Shown here piece by piece: positions 16,950 through 25,808 of a stretch of DNA of 64,000 nucleotides (the first letter of the stretch is position 1; the number at the start of each line of letters is the position of its first letter). The translations under genes and the position numbers were made by a program. The notes beneath the pieces are model-generated. The model did no database searches. It was given only the letters and a program-made list of their open reading frames with translations, and had not been told where the DNA came from. Source of the stretch: a bacterium (GTDB taxonomy: Bacteria; Myxococcota; UBA727; JAUIJE01); NCBI GenBank assembly GCA_030431455.1, contig JAUIJE010000004.1:310001-374000 (forward strand), in the 5' to 3' direction.

Positions 16950-16979
16950 ACAATAGGCAAGCGTCTGCTTGCATGTCAA
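16950..16979 (-). promoter_or_regulatory. ArsR promoter with operator inside the spacer
   Basis: On the minus strand TTGACA (16979-16974) and TATTGT (16955-16950) are 18 bases apart. The spacer holds a perfect inverted repeat with six-base arms GCAAGC and GCTTGC (16957-16972) and a four-base centre. Transcription should start at the G of the GTG codon at 16943, six bases after the -10 box. The layout matches the other ArsR promoter at 31013-31042. Confidence 0.7.
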
Positions 16980-17068
16980 CCGGGAACGTCTGGGGTTCGC
17001 GGCTGGGCGGGGTAGGATCAAACCGGGAGACGGGGTGGCGCGGTCGCTTCGAGGCCCGGGGAGGACAC

Positions 17069-19414
17069 ATGACCTGGTGGACAAATGGTGACCAAGCGGC
17101 GCGCTTTCGTCTGGTGTTGTGGGCGTTGCTCGCGCACCTGACCTTCGGTTCGGGCTGCACGGTGGTGCTCAACTGGTTCGGCAACGGCGGCGACGGGGAT
17201 GGGGACGGTGACGGCGACGGGGACGGGGACGGCGACGGGGACGGCGACGGTGACGGTGACGGTGACGGGGACGGCGACGGCGACGGCGACGGCGACGGGG
17301 ACGGCGACGGGGACGGGGACGGGCCGATGCCCCCCTGGGTGTACGCGGACGCCTGCTCGTTCCCGGCCGACCCCCTCGGCAACGGGGCGTACGAGTTGGT
17401 GGACGCGTTCCCCAATCTCGGCGGCGGGGAGATCGACACCCCGATCTACCTGACCCACGCGGGGGACGGCTCGGGCCGGATCTTCATCGCGGAGCGCGGG
17501 GGCACGCTGAAGTTCCTCGACTCCCCCGACGACGACACCGCCACCACCTTTTTCGATCTCCAGGTCAACACCGCGGGGGAGGGCGGCTTGCTCGGGGTGG
17601 CCTTTCACCCCGATTTCGCCACCAACGGCCAGGTGTTCCTCAGTTACATTCCGGCCCAGGGCAACTTCCGCAGCGTGGTCGACCGCTACACCTTGTCCGA
17701 CGGCGACCCCGACAGCCTCGACGCCGCCTCGCGCAAGCAGATCTTGGTCGTCGACCAGCCGTACCAGAACCACAACGGCGGGATGATCGCGTTCGGCCCC
17801 GATGGCTATCTATACGTGGGGCTCGGCGACGGGGGATCGGCCAACGACCCGCTGAACTCCGGCCAGAGCCCGAACACGTTGCTGGGCAACATCTTGCGCC
17901 TCGACGTCGACGTGCCCGCGCAGTTCGACGACACGGTCCCGTACCTGATCCCCCCCGGCAATGTCTTTGAAGACGGGGTGGCGGGCCTGCCTGAAATCTA
18001 CGCCTGGGGGTTTCGCAACCCGTGGCGGTTCTCGTTCGATCGTTTGACCGGCTCGCTGTGGGTCGGCGATGTCGGCCAGAACGAGATCGAGGAGGTCGAC
18101 GTCGTGGTCAGCGGGGGCAACTACGGCTGGAAGACCATGGAGGGCACCACGTGTTTTTCGCCCTCGGTGGGGTGCGACACCACCGGGCTGCTCTTGCCGG
18201 TGGGCGAGTACGACCACGACGTGGGGCAGTCGATCACCGGCGGTTACGTGTACCGGGGCAGCGCGGTGCCGTCGTTGTACGGCGCCTACCTGTTCGCCGA
18301 CTACGACTTCGACGGGGTGTTCATCTGGCGTTACGAGTCCGAGCCCTTCCCTGAAGGCCCGAGCTGGACGTTGCCCAACGTGGGCAGCCTCGGGGAGGAC
18401 GAGTCCGGCGAGGTCTACGTGCTGCCGCTGTTCGGGGCCAACATCAAACGGTTCGTCGAGGTCGATGCGCCGCCCCCGCCGGTGGACTTCCCCGCCACCC
18501 TCACCGACACGGGGTGTTTCTCCGACGTGGCCAACCTGACCCCCGCCCCGGGCTTGTTCCCCTACGAGGTCAACGCGCCCTTGTGGTCCGACGACGCCGA
18601 CAAGTCGCGCTGGTTGGTGCTGCCCCCCGGGGGCAAGATCACCTACGCCGCGGACGGCAAGTGGGACTTCCCCGACCAGACGGTGTTCATCAAACATTTC
18701 GAGCTCGGCGGCGAGCGGCTCGAGACCCGCTTCATCATCAAGGAGACCGATGGCGTGCGCGGCTACACCTACCGGTGGAACGACGCTGGCACCGAGGCCT
18801 TCCTGCTCGACGGGGCCGAGACCGAGCCGGTCACCGTCGACGTGGGCCAAGGGCCCCAGACCATCAACTGGGCGTACCCGAGCCGGGCCCAATGCAACAG
18901 CTGCCACAACGCCGGCCTCGGGGGCGTGCTCGGGTGGCAGACCGGCCAACTCAACCGCGACAAGGTCTACGAGGGGCTGAGCGTCAATCAGATCGACGCT
19001 TTGATACGTTACGAACTGTTCGAATCACCGCCCAATCTCGAACCCGAGACCTGGCCCCGGCTGGTGCCCGCCGACGACGCCGACGCCACGGTGGAGAACC
19101 GCGCGCGCTCCTGGCTGCACACCAACTGCGCCCATTGCCACCTCGCGGGCGGGGCCAGCGGGCTCGGTCTGGTGCTCGACTACGACATCCCCCTGGCTGA
19201 CACCGCGGCCTGTGACCAGACCCCGCAAAAGGGCGACCTCGGCGTGGCCGGGGCCCGGCTGATCGACCCGGGTTCGCCCTCGACGAGCATGGTCTACATC
19301 CGCACCGACGAGCCACCGCCCTACCGCATGCCCCCCCTGGCCACGTCGGTGGCCGACCCGGTGGGCCGCCAAGCGGTGGCGGACTGGATCACCAGCTTGC
19401 CCAACTGTGAATAG
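17069..19414 (+). CDS. Secreted PQQ-type sugar dehydrogenase fused to a di-heme domain (lipoprotein)
   Basis: The 781-residue product begins with a lipoprotein signal whose lipobox is FGSGC near residue 30. A 45-residue Gly-Asp repeat acts as a linker. Residues about 110-470 are a six-bladed propeller of the glucose/sorbosone dehydrogenase family (GSGRIFIAERGG, GLLGVAFHPDF, NHNGGMIAFGPDGYLYVGLGDGG, PEIYAWGFRNPWRFSF), which uses PQQ to oxidise sugars. The last 300 residues contain two c-type heme motifs, CNSCH and CAHCH, in a domain seen in di-heme proteins of environmental bacteria. The heme part could accept electrons from PQQ. The start at 17069 follows GGGGAGGACAC. An upstream in-frame extension was rejected because it would lose the signal peptide. 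Confidence 0.88.
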   Translation: MTWWTNGDQAARFRLVLWALLAHLTFGSGCTVVLNWFGNGGDGDGDGDGDGDGDGDGDGDGDGDGDGDGDGDGDGDGDGDGDGDGPMPPWVYADACSFPADPLGNGAYELVDAFPNLGGGEIDTPIYLTHAGDGSGRIFIAERGGTLKFLDSPDDDTATTFFDLQVNTAGEGGLLGVAFHPDFATNGQVFLSYIPAQGNFRSVVDRYTLSDGDPDSLDAASRKQILVVDQPYQNHNGGMIAFGPDGYLYVGLGDGGSANDPLNSGQSPNTLLGNILRLDVDVPAQFDDTVPYLIPPGNVFEDGVAGLPEIYAWGFRNPWRFSFDRLTGSLWVGDVGQNEIEEVDVVVSGGNYGWKTMEGTTCFSPSVGCDTTGLLLPVGEYDHDVGQSITGGYVYRGSAVPSLYGAYLFADYDFDGVFIWRYESEPFPEGPSWTLPNVGSLGEDESGEVYVLPLFGANIKRFVEVDAPPPPVDFPATLTDTGCFSDVANLTPAPGLFPYEVNAPLWSDDADKSRWLVLPPGGKITYAADGKWDFPDQTVFIKHFELGGERLETRFIIKETDGVRGYTYRWNDAGTEAFLLDGAETEPVTVDVGQGPQTINWAYPSRAQCNSCHNAGLGGVLGWQTGQLNRDKVYEGLSVNQIDALIRYELFESPPNLEPETWPRLVPADDADATVENRARSWLHTNCAHCHLAGGASGLGLVLDYDIPLADTAACDQTPQKGDLGVAGARLIDPGSPSTSMVYIRTDEPPPYRMPPLATSVADPVGRQAVADWITSLPNCE
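17189..17323 (+). repeat. Gly-Asp codon repeat encoding a flexible acidic linker
   Basis: About 135 bases of alternating glycine and aspartate codons (mostly GGCGAC and GGGGAC) encode 45 residues of Gly-Asp in the dehydrogenase gene. The synonymous codons vary, so it is not a perfect DNA repeat. It should form a flexible, negatively charged tether between the lipid anchor and the propeller, and may bind calcium. Confidence 0.9.
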
Positions 19415-19420
19415 CCGGGC

Positions 19421-20908
19421 TCAGGTGCCGCAAAAGGTCGCCCGCACCACCTGGTCCGGGGTGGGCGGGGCTTGGAGCAACACTTGGTCGGGCTGGTCGT
19501 CGTAGGGCCGCCGCAGCGTGTCGAACAACCGGTCGAACCGGCCGAGGTCGCCCGCCACCGCGTCGTCGAGCGCGGCCTCGACCTGGTGGTTGCGGGGGAT
19601 GAACGCGGGGTTGACCTGGTCCATCAACCCCCGGCGCTCGTCGTCGGGGCGCGGGTCTTGGGCGAGTCTTTGGCGCCACCGGGCGAGCCAGGCGTCGGCC
19701 CCGGCCCCGAGCGCGGCCCGCACCTCGGTCTCGTCGCCGGTGACCGCCCGGCCCAGGGCGCGGAAGGTGTTGGTGAAGTCCGCGCGGTGGTCGGCCATGC
19801 CGTCGAGCAGGCCGGTGAGCAGGTCTTTGTCCTCGTCGAGGCGGGCCGCGTGGTCGTCCGCGGGCACCCACAGCCCGACCTTTTCGCGGAACCGCGTGAG
19901 GTAGGCCCGGTTGAACAGGTCGGCGAAGCGGTCCACCCCGGCCTTGGCCTTGTCGAGGGCGATGTCGTCCTTGTCGTCGAGCACCGGGATCAACGCCTCG
20001 GCCAGCCGGGCCACGTTCCACTGGGCGATGGCCGGCTGGTTGCCGTAGGCGTACCGGCCCTGGCGGTCGATGGACGAGAACACCGTGGCCGGGTCGTAGT
20101 GGTCCATGAACGCGCAGGGCCCGTAGTCGATGGTCTCCCCCGCGACCTGGGTGTTGTCGGTGTTCATCACCCCGTGAATGAACCCGACCCCCATCCAGGC
20201 CGCGACCAGCGCCGCCTGCCCCGCGGCCACGTGGTCCAACAATGCCTCTGCAGGGCTCTTGCCGTCTCGGGCCTCGGCGGGCACGTGGCGCTCGACCACG
20301 TAGGCGGTGAGCGCCGCCAATGCTTCTTCATCCTCGCGCGCGGCGAAGTATTGGAACGTGCCCACCCGCACGTGGCTCTGGCCCACCCGGGTCAACACCG
20401 CCCCGGGGAGCGCCGACTCCCGCAACACCGGCTCGCCGGTGGCGACCGCGGCCAGGGCCCGGGTGGTGGGCACGCCGAGGGCGTGCATGGCCTCGGCCAC
20501 GAGGTACTCGCGCAGCACCGGCCCGAGCCAGGCCCGGCCGTCGCCCCCCCGCGAGAACTTCGTGCGCCCCGCGCCCTTGAGGTGCAGGTCGTAGCGCACC
20601 CCGTCGGCGCCGATGAGCTCCCCGAGCAAAATCGCGCGCCCGTCGCCGAGCTGGGGCACAAAGTGCCCGAACTGGTGCCCGGCGTAGGCCATGGCCAGCG
20701 GCGCCGCCCCGTCGGGGACGGCGTTGCCCGCGAGCATGGCCACGCCCTCGTCGCCGCGCAGGGCCGCGGGGTCGAGCCCGAGCTGTTCGCACAGCCCCTC
20801 GTTGAGCTTCAGCAGCGTGGGCGCGCGCACCGGGGTCGGGTCTTGCCGGGCGGAAAAGCGTGCGGGCAGGGCGGCGTACGAGTTGTCGAACGGGACCAGG
20901 GCAGACAT
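19421..20908 (-). CDS. selO: Protein adenylyltransferase SelO (YdiU family)
   Basis: This 495-residue pseudokinase transfers AMP to hydroxyl groups of other proteins, with roles in redox stress in characterised members. Family landmarks are AYAGHQFGHFVPQLGDGRA near residue 75, the Arg/Lys-rich KGAGRTKFSRGGDGRAW (nucleotide site), GVPTTRALA, IHGVMNTDNTQ and DYGPCAFMD (metal-binding catalytic loop). The C-terminus keeps FCGT, near which family members carry the Cys used for redox control. Full length. It is convergent with the dehydrogenase gene. A GAGAGG ribosome site precedes the ATG. Confidence 0.95.
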   Translation of the reverse strand: MSALVPFDNSYAALPARFSARQDPTPVRAPTLLKLNEGLCEQLGLDPAALRGDEGVAMLAGNAVPDGAAPLAMAYAGHQFGHFVPQLGDGRAILLGELIGADGVRYDLHLKGAGRTKFSRGGDGRAWLGPVLREYLVAEAMHALGVPTTRALAAVATGEPVLRESALPGAVLTRVGQSHVRVGTFQYFAAREDEEALAALTAYVVERHVPAEARDGKSPAEALLDHVAAGQAALVAAWMGVGFIHGVMNTDNTQVAGETIDYGPCAFMDHYDPATVFSSIDRQGRYAYGNQPAIAQWNVARLAEALIPVLDDKDDIALDKAKAGVDRFADLFNRAYLTRFREKVGLWVPADDHAARLDEDKDLLTGLLDGMADHRADFTNTFRALGRAVTGDETEVRAALGAGADAWLARWRQRLAQDPRPDDERRGLMDQVNPAFIPRNHQVEAALDDAVAGDLGRFDRLFDTLRRPYDDQPDQVLLQAPPTPDQVVRATFCGT

Positions 20909-20948
20909 CGGGCCTCTCGGGCTGCACTTTCGTACAGGTCAAAAAGGC

Positions 20949-20954
20949 ATTGTA
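20949..20954 (-). promoter_or_regulatory. Possible selO -10 box (TACAAT)
   Basis: On the minus strand TACAAT lies 40 bases before the selO start codon. No good -35 hexamer is found at 17-18 bases. Suggestive only. Confidence 0.3.
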
Positions 20955-21018
20955 GCGATGTCGCCCCCGGCGTGCCCGCCCCAATGAAACTGGACCGTCC
21001 CGCCGGTCGCGGCCGGGC

Positions 21019-22524
21019 TCAGCCTTTGTCCGCGGCCGGCTCCACGTTGGGCTGGGGCGCCTGCCAGCCGCCGCCGAGGGCCTGGTAGACCTTGACCAGG
21101 GCTTGTTTCTGGTTGCGCTTGGTCTCGATGAGCTCCATCTCCGCCTCGAGCAAGTCGCGCCGGGTCATGAGCACCTCCATGTAGTCGGCCCGGGCCGAGC
21201 GGTAGAGGAGGTTGGACACCTCGACCGCCCCTTGCAAGGTGTCGACCTGCTGGCTTTGGCGTTGGTAGCGCTCCCCGACGTTCTTGATGTTGGACATCTG
21301 GGTCATGACCTCGGTGAACGCCTTCAGCAAGGTCTGCTCGAACATGTACACCGCCTGGATCTGGTGGGCGTTGGCGGACCGGTACTCGGCGGTGATGGCC
21401 GAGCGGTTGAGCAGCGGGACCATCGCCCCCGCGCCGACGTTGTAAAAGAGCGAGGCCGGGGTCGCGAGCAGGTGCAGGGGATTGAACGCCTGATAGCCGA
21501 GGCCGAGATCGATGGAGAAGCTCGGGTAGAACTTCGCCTTGGCCACGGACACGTCGAGCTTGGCCGCTTCCAGCTCCCGGGCGGCTTGTCGCACGTCGGG
21601 CCGGTTGTCGAGCAGGTGCGCGGGCAGACCGGTGTCGACCACGTCCGGGGTGGGGAGGTCGAGGTCGGCCCGGCTGCGGACGACTTTTTGGGGATAGCGG
21701 CCGAGCAAGAAGTTGATGCGGTTCTCGACGTTGACGCGTTCTTGGGCAAGCTCGAAGCGCCGGGCTTTGTTTTTCAGGATCTCGGCCTGGAAGTACTGCA
21801 CCGCCAATTCGGTGGCCCGGGCGGCGGCCTTTTTCAGCTTCACGATCTCGAGGGCGTCCTCCTGGATCTTGATGTTGCCGTCGACCACGTCGAGCTGGCG
21901 GTCGAGGGCGACAAGCTCGTAGTAGGAGTTGGCGAGCTCGGCCACGATCTCGGTGATGAAGAAGTTCCGGGCTTCGATGCTGCCCTGGTACCGCTGGTCG
22001 GCGGCCTGGGCCGCGGCCCGCAGCTTGCCCCACACGTCGATCTCCCAGGAGGCGTTGAGGCCGAAATTGAAGTCAGGCAAGTTCACCGGGACGCCGGTGG
22101 CCTCGTCGGCCATGCCTTGGCTGGTGTGGGTCCCGACCTTCTCGAGCCCCACCCCCGCCCCGGCCCCGAGCTTCGGCATGTATTCGCCGCGGCGGGCCGA
22201 CCGCTCGTTGAGCGCGATGATGATCTCCTGGGTGCGCACGTTGAGCTCTTGGTTGTTGGACAGGGCCTCGGCGATGAGCGCGCGCAGGTCCTTCTCCACA
22301 AAGAACTCATCCCATTGTTTCTGCACCGCCACGCTGAGCGGGCCCGGCCCCTCGACTTTGTCGTCGTCGGACGGGGCCTCTGGGGTGCCGGGCCCAAAGC
22401 TCTTCGGCATGTCGCGGTTGGCGGCCCGGGCCTTGGCTTGGTCGAGCGAAGACACACAGCTGGCGGCCATGGCGGTGAGCCATCCGGCGCTCACCACCGC
22501 GAGAAGGGTCTTGGTCGCGCTCAT
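21019..22524 (-). CDS. RND efflux outer membrane factor (TolC/OprM family lipoprotein)
   Basis: The 501-residue product is the outer membrane channel of a tripartite efflux pump. The signal ends in the lipobox MAASC (residues about 19-23), so it is lipid-anchored like OprM. Two internally related halves, each with long coiled helices, are typical: ALSNNQELNVRTQEI and DFNFGLNASWEIDVWGK mark the first half, DNRPDVRQAARELEAAKLDV and AKFYPSFSIDLGLGYQ the second. It overlaps the pump gene by four bases (ATGA) and is the last gene of an adaptor-pump-channel operon. Confidence 0.92.
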   Translation of the reverse strand: MSATKTLLAVVSAGWLTAMAASCVSSLDQAKARAANRDMPKSFGPGTPEAPSDDDKVEGPGPLSVAVQKQWDEFFVEKDLRALIAEALSNNQELNVRTQEIIIALNERSARRGEYMPKLGAGAGVGLEKVGTHTSQGMADEATGVPVNLPDFNFGLNASWEIDVWGKLRAAAQAADQRYQGSIEARNFFITEIVAELANSYYELVALDRQLDVVDGNIKIQEDALEIVKLKKAAARATELAVQYFQAEILKNKARRFELAQERVNVENRINFLLGRYPQKVVRSRADLDLPTPDVVDTGLPAHLLDNRPDVRQAARELEAAKLDVSVAKAKFYPSFSIDLGLGYQAFNPLHLLATPASLFYNVGAGAMVPLLNRSAITAEYRSANAHQIQAVYMFEQTLLKAFTEVMTQMSNIKNVGERYQRQSQQVDTLQGAVEVSNLLYRSARADYMEVLMTRRDLLEAEMELIETKRNQKQALVKVYQALGGGWQAPQPNVEPAADKG

Positions 22525-25500
22525 GGCTGCACCTCCTTGTCGTCGCTGGGCTCGGGCGGAACCGGCCCGTGGTGTTCGGTGAGGGGTTCGTGGTCCTCGC
22601 CCTTGATGAGGTTTTCCCGTTCGGCGATGTGACCAAAGATGAAGTAGAGACCGGGCACGATGACCACCCCGAAGGCGGTGCCGAAGAACATCCCGCCCAA
22701 GGCCGACGCGCCGATGGTGCGGTTGCCGATGGCGCCGGGGCCGGTGGCGAACACCAGGGGCACGAGACCGGCGATGAACGCGAACGAGGTCATCAGGATC
22801 GGCCGGAACCGGGCCTTGGCCCCCTCGATCGCGGCCTGGCCGATGGCCACGCCCTGTCGTCGTCGCTGGACCGCGAACTCCACGATCAGCACCGCGTTTT
22901 TGCCGAGCAGACCGACGAGCATGACCAGGCCGACCTGGGCGTAAATGTCATTGGCCAGGCCCATGACCTTGAGCAGCAAGAACGAGCCGAACACCCCCGC
23001 GGGCAGCGACAGCACCACCGCGAAGGGCAGCACAAAGCTCTCGTACTGGGCCGCGAGCACCAGGTACACGAAGGCGAGCACGATGAGGAAGATGTAGAGC
23101 GCTTCGTTGCCCCGCTGGGCCTCGTCAAAGGACAGGCCCTCCCAGGCGATGTCGTAGCCCCGCGGCAATGTAGCTGCAGCCACCTCCTTGACCGCGTCGA
23201 TGGCGTCCCCGGAGGTATAGCCTTTGGCCGGCCCCCCGCGGATGGCGGCGGAGTTGTACAGGTTGTAGCGGGTGATCTCGTTTGGCCCTTGGGTCTTCTT
23301 GATGGTCATGAACGCGGAGTAGGGCACCATCTCGCCGGCTTCGTTCTTCACGTAGAGCTTGAGGATGTCCGAGGGCATCCGGCGGTGTTCGGGACCGGCT
23401 TGGGTGTAGACCTTAAAAAAGCGCCCAAAGCGGATGAAGCCTTGCTCGTAGGTGCTGCCGATGAGGATGTCGAGGTTCTCCATCGCCTTGCCGATGGATA
23501 CGCCCTTTTGCATCGCCACGTCGTTGTCGATCACCAGCTCATATTGTGGATAGTTGGCGGCGTAAAACGTGAACAGGCCGGTGATCTCCGGTCGTTTGCG
23601 CAGCTCGTCCATGAACGCTTGGTTGATGCGGTCGAACTCGTGGTAGTCGGTGCCGTTGGTCTTGTCCAACAGGCGCAACGCAAAGCCGCCGGCCGCACCG
23701 TAGCCGGGGACCGCGGGGGGCTCGAAGAACTCCACGATGGCCCCGAGGTCCTTGGCTTCCTCCTCCAGCTCCTCGATGATCTCATGCACCGACTGGGTGC
23801 GCTCCGACCACGGCTTGAGGTTGATGAGGCAGGTCCCGGCGTTCGACCCCCGCCCCTCGGTGAGGATCTCGTAGCCGGCGAGGGCGGACACCGACTCGAT
23901 GCCGTCCACCTCCTCGGCGATGGCCTGCAGCTCTTTGGACACCGCGTTGGTGCGCTCCAGGGTCGCCCCCGGCGGGGTCTGGACGATGGCGTAGATCATG
24001 CCCTGGTCCTCGTTGGGCACAAAGCCGGCGGGGAGCACAGTGTTGACCCCGACCATGCCGAGCCCGAAGCCCGCGAGCAGCACCGCGGTCACCACCCGGC
24101 GGTGGGCGATCTTGCGCAGCACCGCCACATACACATTGGTGCCGGCCCCGAAGGCGGCGTTGAACTTGTCGAGGGCCCAGTTGATCGGGGTGCGCCGCTT
24201 TTTCTGGCCGTGGGTGTTCTTGAGGATCATCGCGCACAACACCGGGGTGAGGGTGAGGGCGACGACGCCGGAGAGCACAATCGACGTGGCCATGGTGATC
24301 GAGAACTGCCGGTAGAAGATGCCCACCGGCCCGGTCATGAACCCGACGGGAATGAACACCGCCGACATCATCACCGTGATGGCGATGATCGCCCCGCTGA
24401 TTTCGCCCAGCACCTCCTGGGTGGCGCGGTAGGGGGACTTGTTCTCCTCCTCCATCTTCGCGTGTACCGCCTCCACCACGACGATGGCGTTGTCGACGAC
24501 GATGCCGATGGCGAGCACCAACGCGAACAGGGTGATGAGGTTGATGGTGATGCCGAACAGCGACATGAACATAAACGCGCCCACGAGGGAGACCGGCACC
24601 GCCAGGGTGGGAATCAGGGTCGAGCGCCAATCTCCCAAGAACACGAACACCACCAACGCCACGAGCACGAAGGCCTCGCCGAGGGTGTGGAGAACCTTCT
24701 CGATGGAGGCGTCGAGGAAGTTCGAGACGTCGTAGGAGATCTTGTAGTCCATCCCGGTGGGGAAGGACGTCTCCTTGACCTCCTCGAGCTCCTTCTTCAC
24801 CCGTTCGATCACCGCGCTGGCGTTGGACCCGTAGGTCTGCTTGAGCACGATGGCCGCCGAGGGGTGCCCGTCGAGGTTGGAGTAGATGTCAAAGAACTCG
24901 CTGCCGAGCTCAACCTCCGCGATCTCCTTGAGCCGCAGGATCTCGCCTTCGGGGTTGGCCCGAATGATGATGTTCTCGTACTCCTCGGGTTGGTTGAAGC
25001 GGCCCTTGTAGGTGAGCACGTACTCGAGCGACTGCGAGGTCTTGCCCGAGCTGCGGCCGAGGCGGCCGGGGCGCCCGATCACGCTCTGCTCGTCGATGGC
25101 CTTCATCACCTCTTCGGCGGACACGTTGTAGGCGCGCATCCGGTCGGGGTTGAGCCAGATGCGCATCGCGAACTGTCGGCTGCCGAGGATCGTCGCCCGG
25201 CCAATGCCTTTGATCCGCTTGAGCACGGGGAGAATGTTGATGTTGGCGTAGTTGTACAGGAACTCTTCGTCGGCGTTCTTGTCCGTGCTGAAGAGGTTGA
25301 CGTACATCAACATACTGGGCTGTACGCGGGACACGACCACGCCCTCAAGCTGGACCAGCGGGGGCAGACGGTTGAGCACCTGGTCGACGCGGTTTTTGAC
25401 GTTGACCACCGCGCGGTTGGGGTCGGTGCCGAGCTCGAACACCACTTGGATGGTGGCCTCGCCCGCGGAGGTGGCGTCGGAGATGACGTACTGGGCGCCC

Positions 25501-25718
25501 TGCACGCCGTTGATGGAGCGCTCGAGGGGGATGAGGGTGGACTTGACCAGCACGTCCGCGCTCGCCCCGGGGTAGGCGATGGTGACGATGACCCGGGGGG
25601 GCGCGATCTCGGGGAACTGGGCCACCGGGAGAGTCCCGATGGCGAGCAGTCCCAAGAACACAATGAGACTGGAAAGAACGATGGCGAGGACGGGCCTATG
25701 AAGAAACTTCTGTAGCAT
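22521..25718 (-). CDS. RND multidrug efflux transporter (AcrB/HAE1 family)
   Basis: The 1065-residue inner membrane pump has the standard duplicated layout of 12 helices and two large periplasmic loops. The N-terminus (FLHRPVLAIVLSSLIVFLG), YPGASADVL and the MLVGLLGKNAVLIVEFA segment (the conserved proton-relay Lys of helix 10) are typical of HAE1 pumps. In helix 4 the motif is VVDNAIVVVE: the first proton-relay Asp is kept and the second is Asn, whereas E. coli AcrB has two Asp. Such pumps export hydrophobic drugs and bile-like compounds. It sits between the adaptor and outer membrane genes. Substrate unknown. Confidence 0.94.
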   Translation of the reverse strand: MLQKFLHRPVLAIVLSSLIVFLGLLAIGTLPVAQFPEIAPPRVIVTIAYPGASADVLVKSTLIPLERSINGVQGAQYVISDATSAGEATIQVVFELGTDPNRAVVNVKNRVDQVLNRLPPLVQLEGVVVSRVQPSMLMYVNLFSTDKNADEEFLYNYANINILPVLKRIKGIGRATILGSRQFAMRIWLNPDRMRAYNVSAEEVMKAIDEQSVIGRPGRLGRSSGKTSQSLEYVLTYKGRFNQPEEYENIIIRANPEGEILRLKEIAEVELGSEFFDIYSNLDGHPSAAIVLKQTYGSNASAVIERVKKELEEVKETSFPTGMDYKISYDVSNFLDASIEKVLHTLGEAFVLVALVVFVFLGDWRSTLIPTLAVPVSLVGAFMFMSLFGITINLITLFALVLAIGIVVDNAIVVVEAVHAKMEEENKSPYRATQEVLGEISGAIIAITVMMSAVFIPVGFMTGPVGIFYRQFSITMATSIVLSGVVALTLTPVLCAMILKNTHGQKKRRTPINWALDKFNAAFGAGTNVYVAVLRKIAHRRVVTAVLLAGFGLGMVGVNTVLPAGFVPNEDQGMIYAIVQTPPGATLERTNAVSKELQAIAEEVDGIESVSALAGYEILTEGRGSNAGTCLINLKPWSERTQSVHEIIEELEEEAKDLGAIVEFFEPPAVPGYGAAGGFALRLLDKTNGTDYHEFDRINQAFMDELRKRPEITGLFTFYAANYPQYELVIDNDVAMQKGVSIGKAMENLDILIGSTYEQGFIRFGRFFKVYTQAGPEHRRMPSDILKLYVKNEAGEMVPYSAFMTIKKTQGPNEITRYNLYNSAAIRGGPAKGYTSGDAIDAVKEVAAATLPRGYDIAWEGLSFDEAQRGNEALYIFLIVLAFVYLVLAAQYESFVLPFAVVLSLPAGVFGSFLLLKVMGLANDIYAQVGLVMLVGLLGKNAVLIVEFAVQRRRQGVAIGQAAIEGAKARFRPILMTSFAFIAGLVPLVFATGPGAIGNRTIGASALGGMFFGTAFGVVIVPGLYFIFGHIAERENLIKGEDHEPLTEHHGPVPPEPSDDKEVQP

Positions 25719-25808
25719 GGGAACTTTTCCTGCGCGTCAACATGCGGGGCGCGCCCGCGGTCGCGAGGCGGCCGCGTGGGATGAAAACCAAAGGCGGAGG
25801 CGTGGGCG

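Noticed and set aside
17189-17323. Tandem repeat considered as a CRISPR or minisatellite array
   Set aside because: It is an in-frame Gly-Asp coding repeat without spacers, and the synonymous codons vary.
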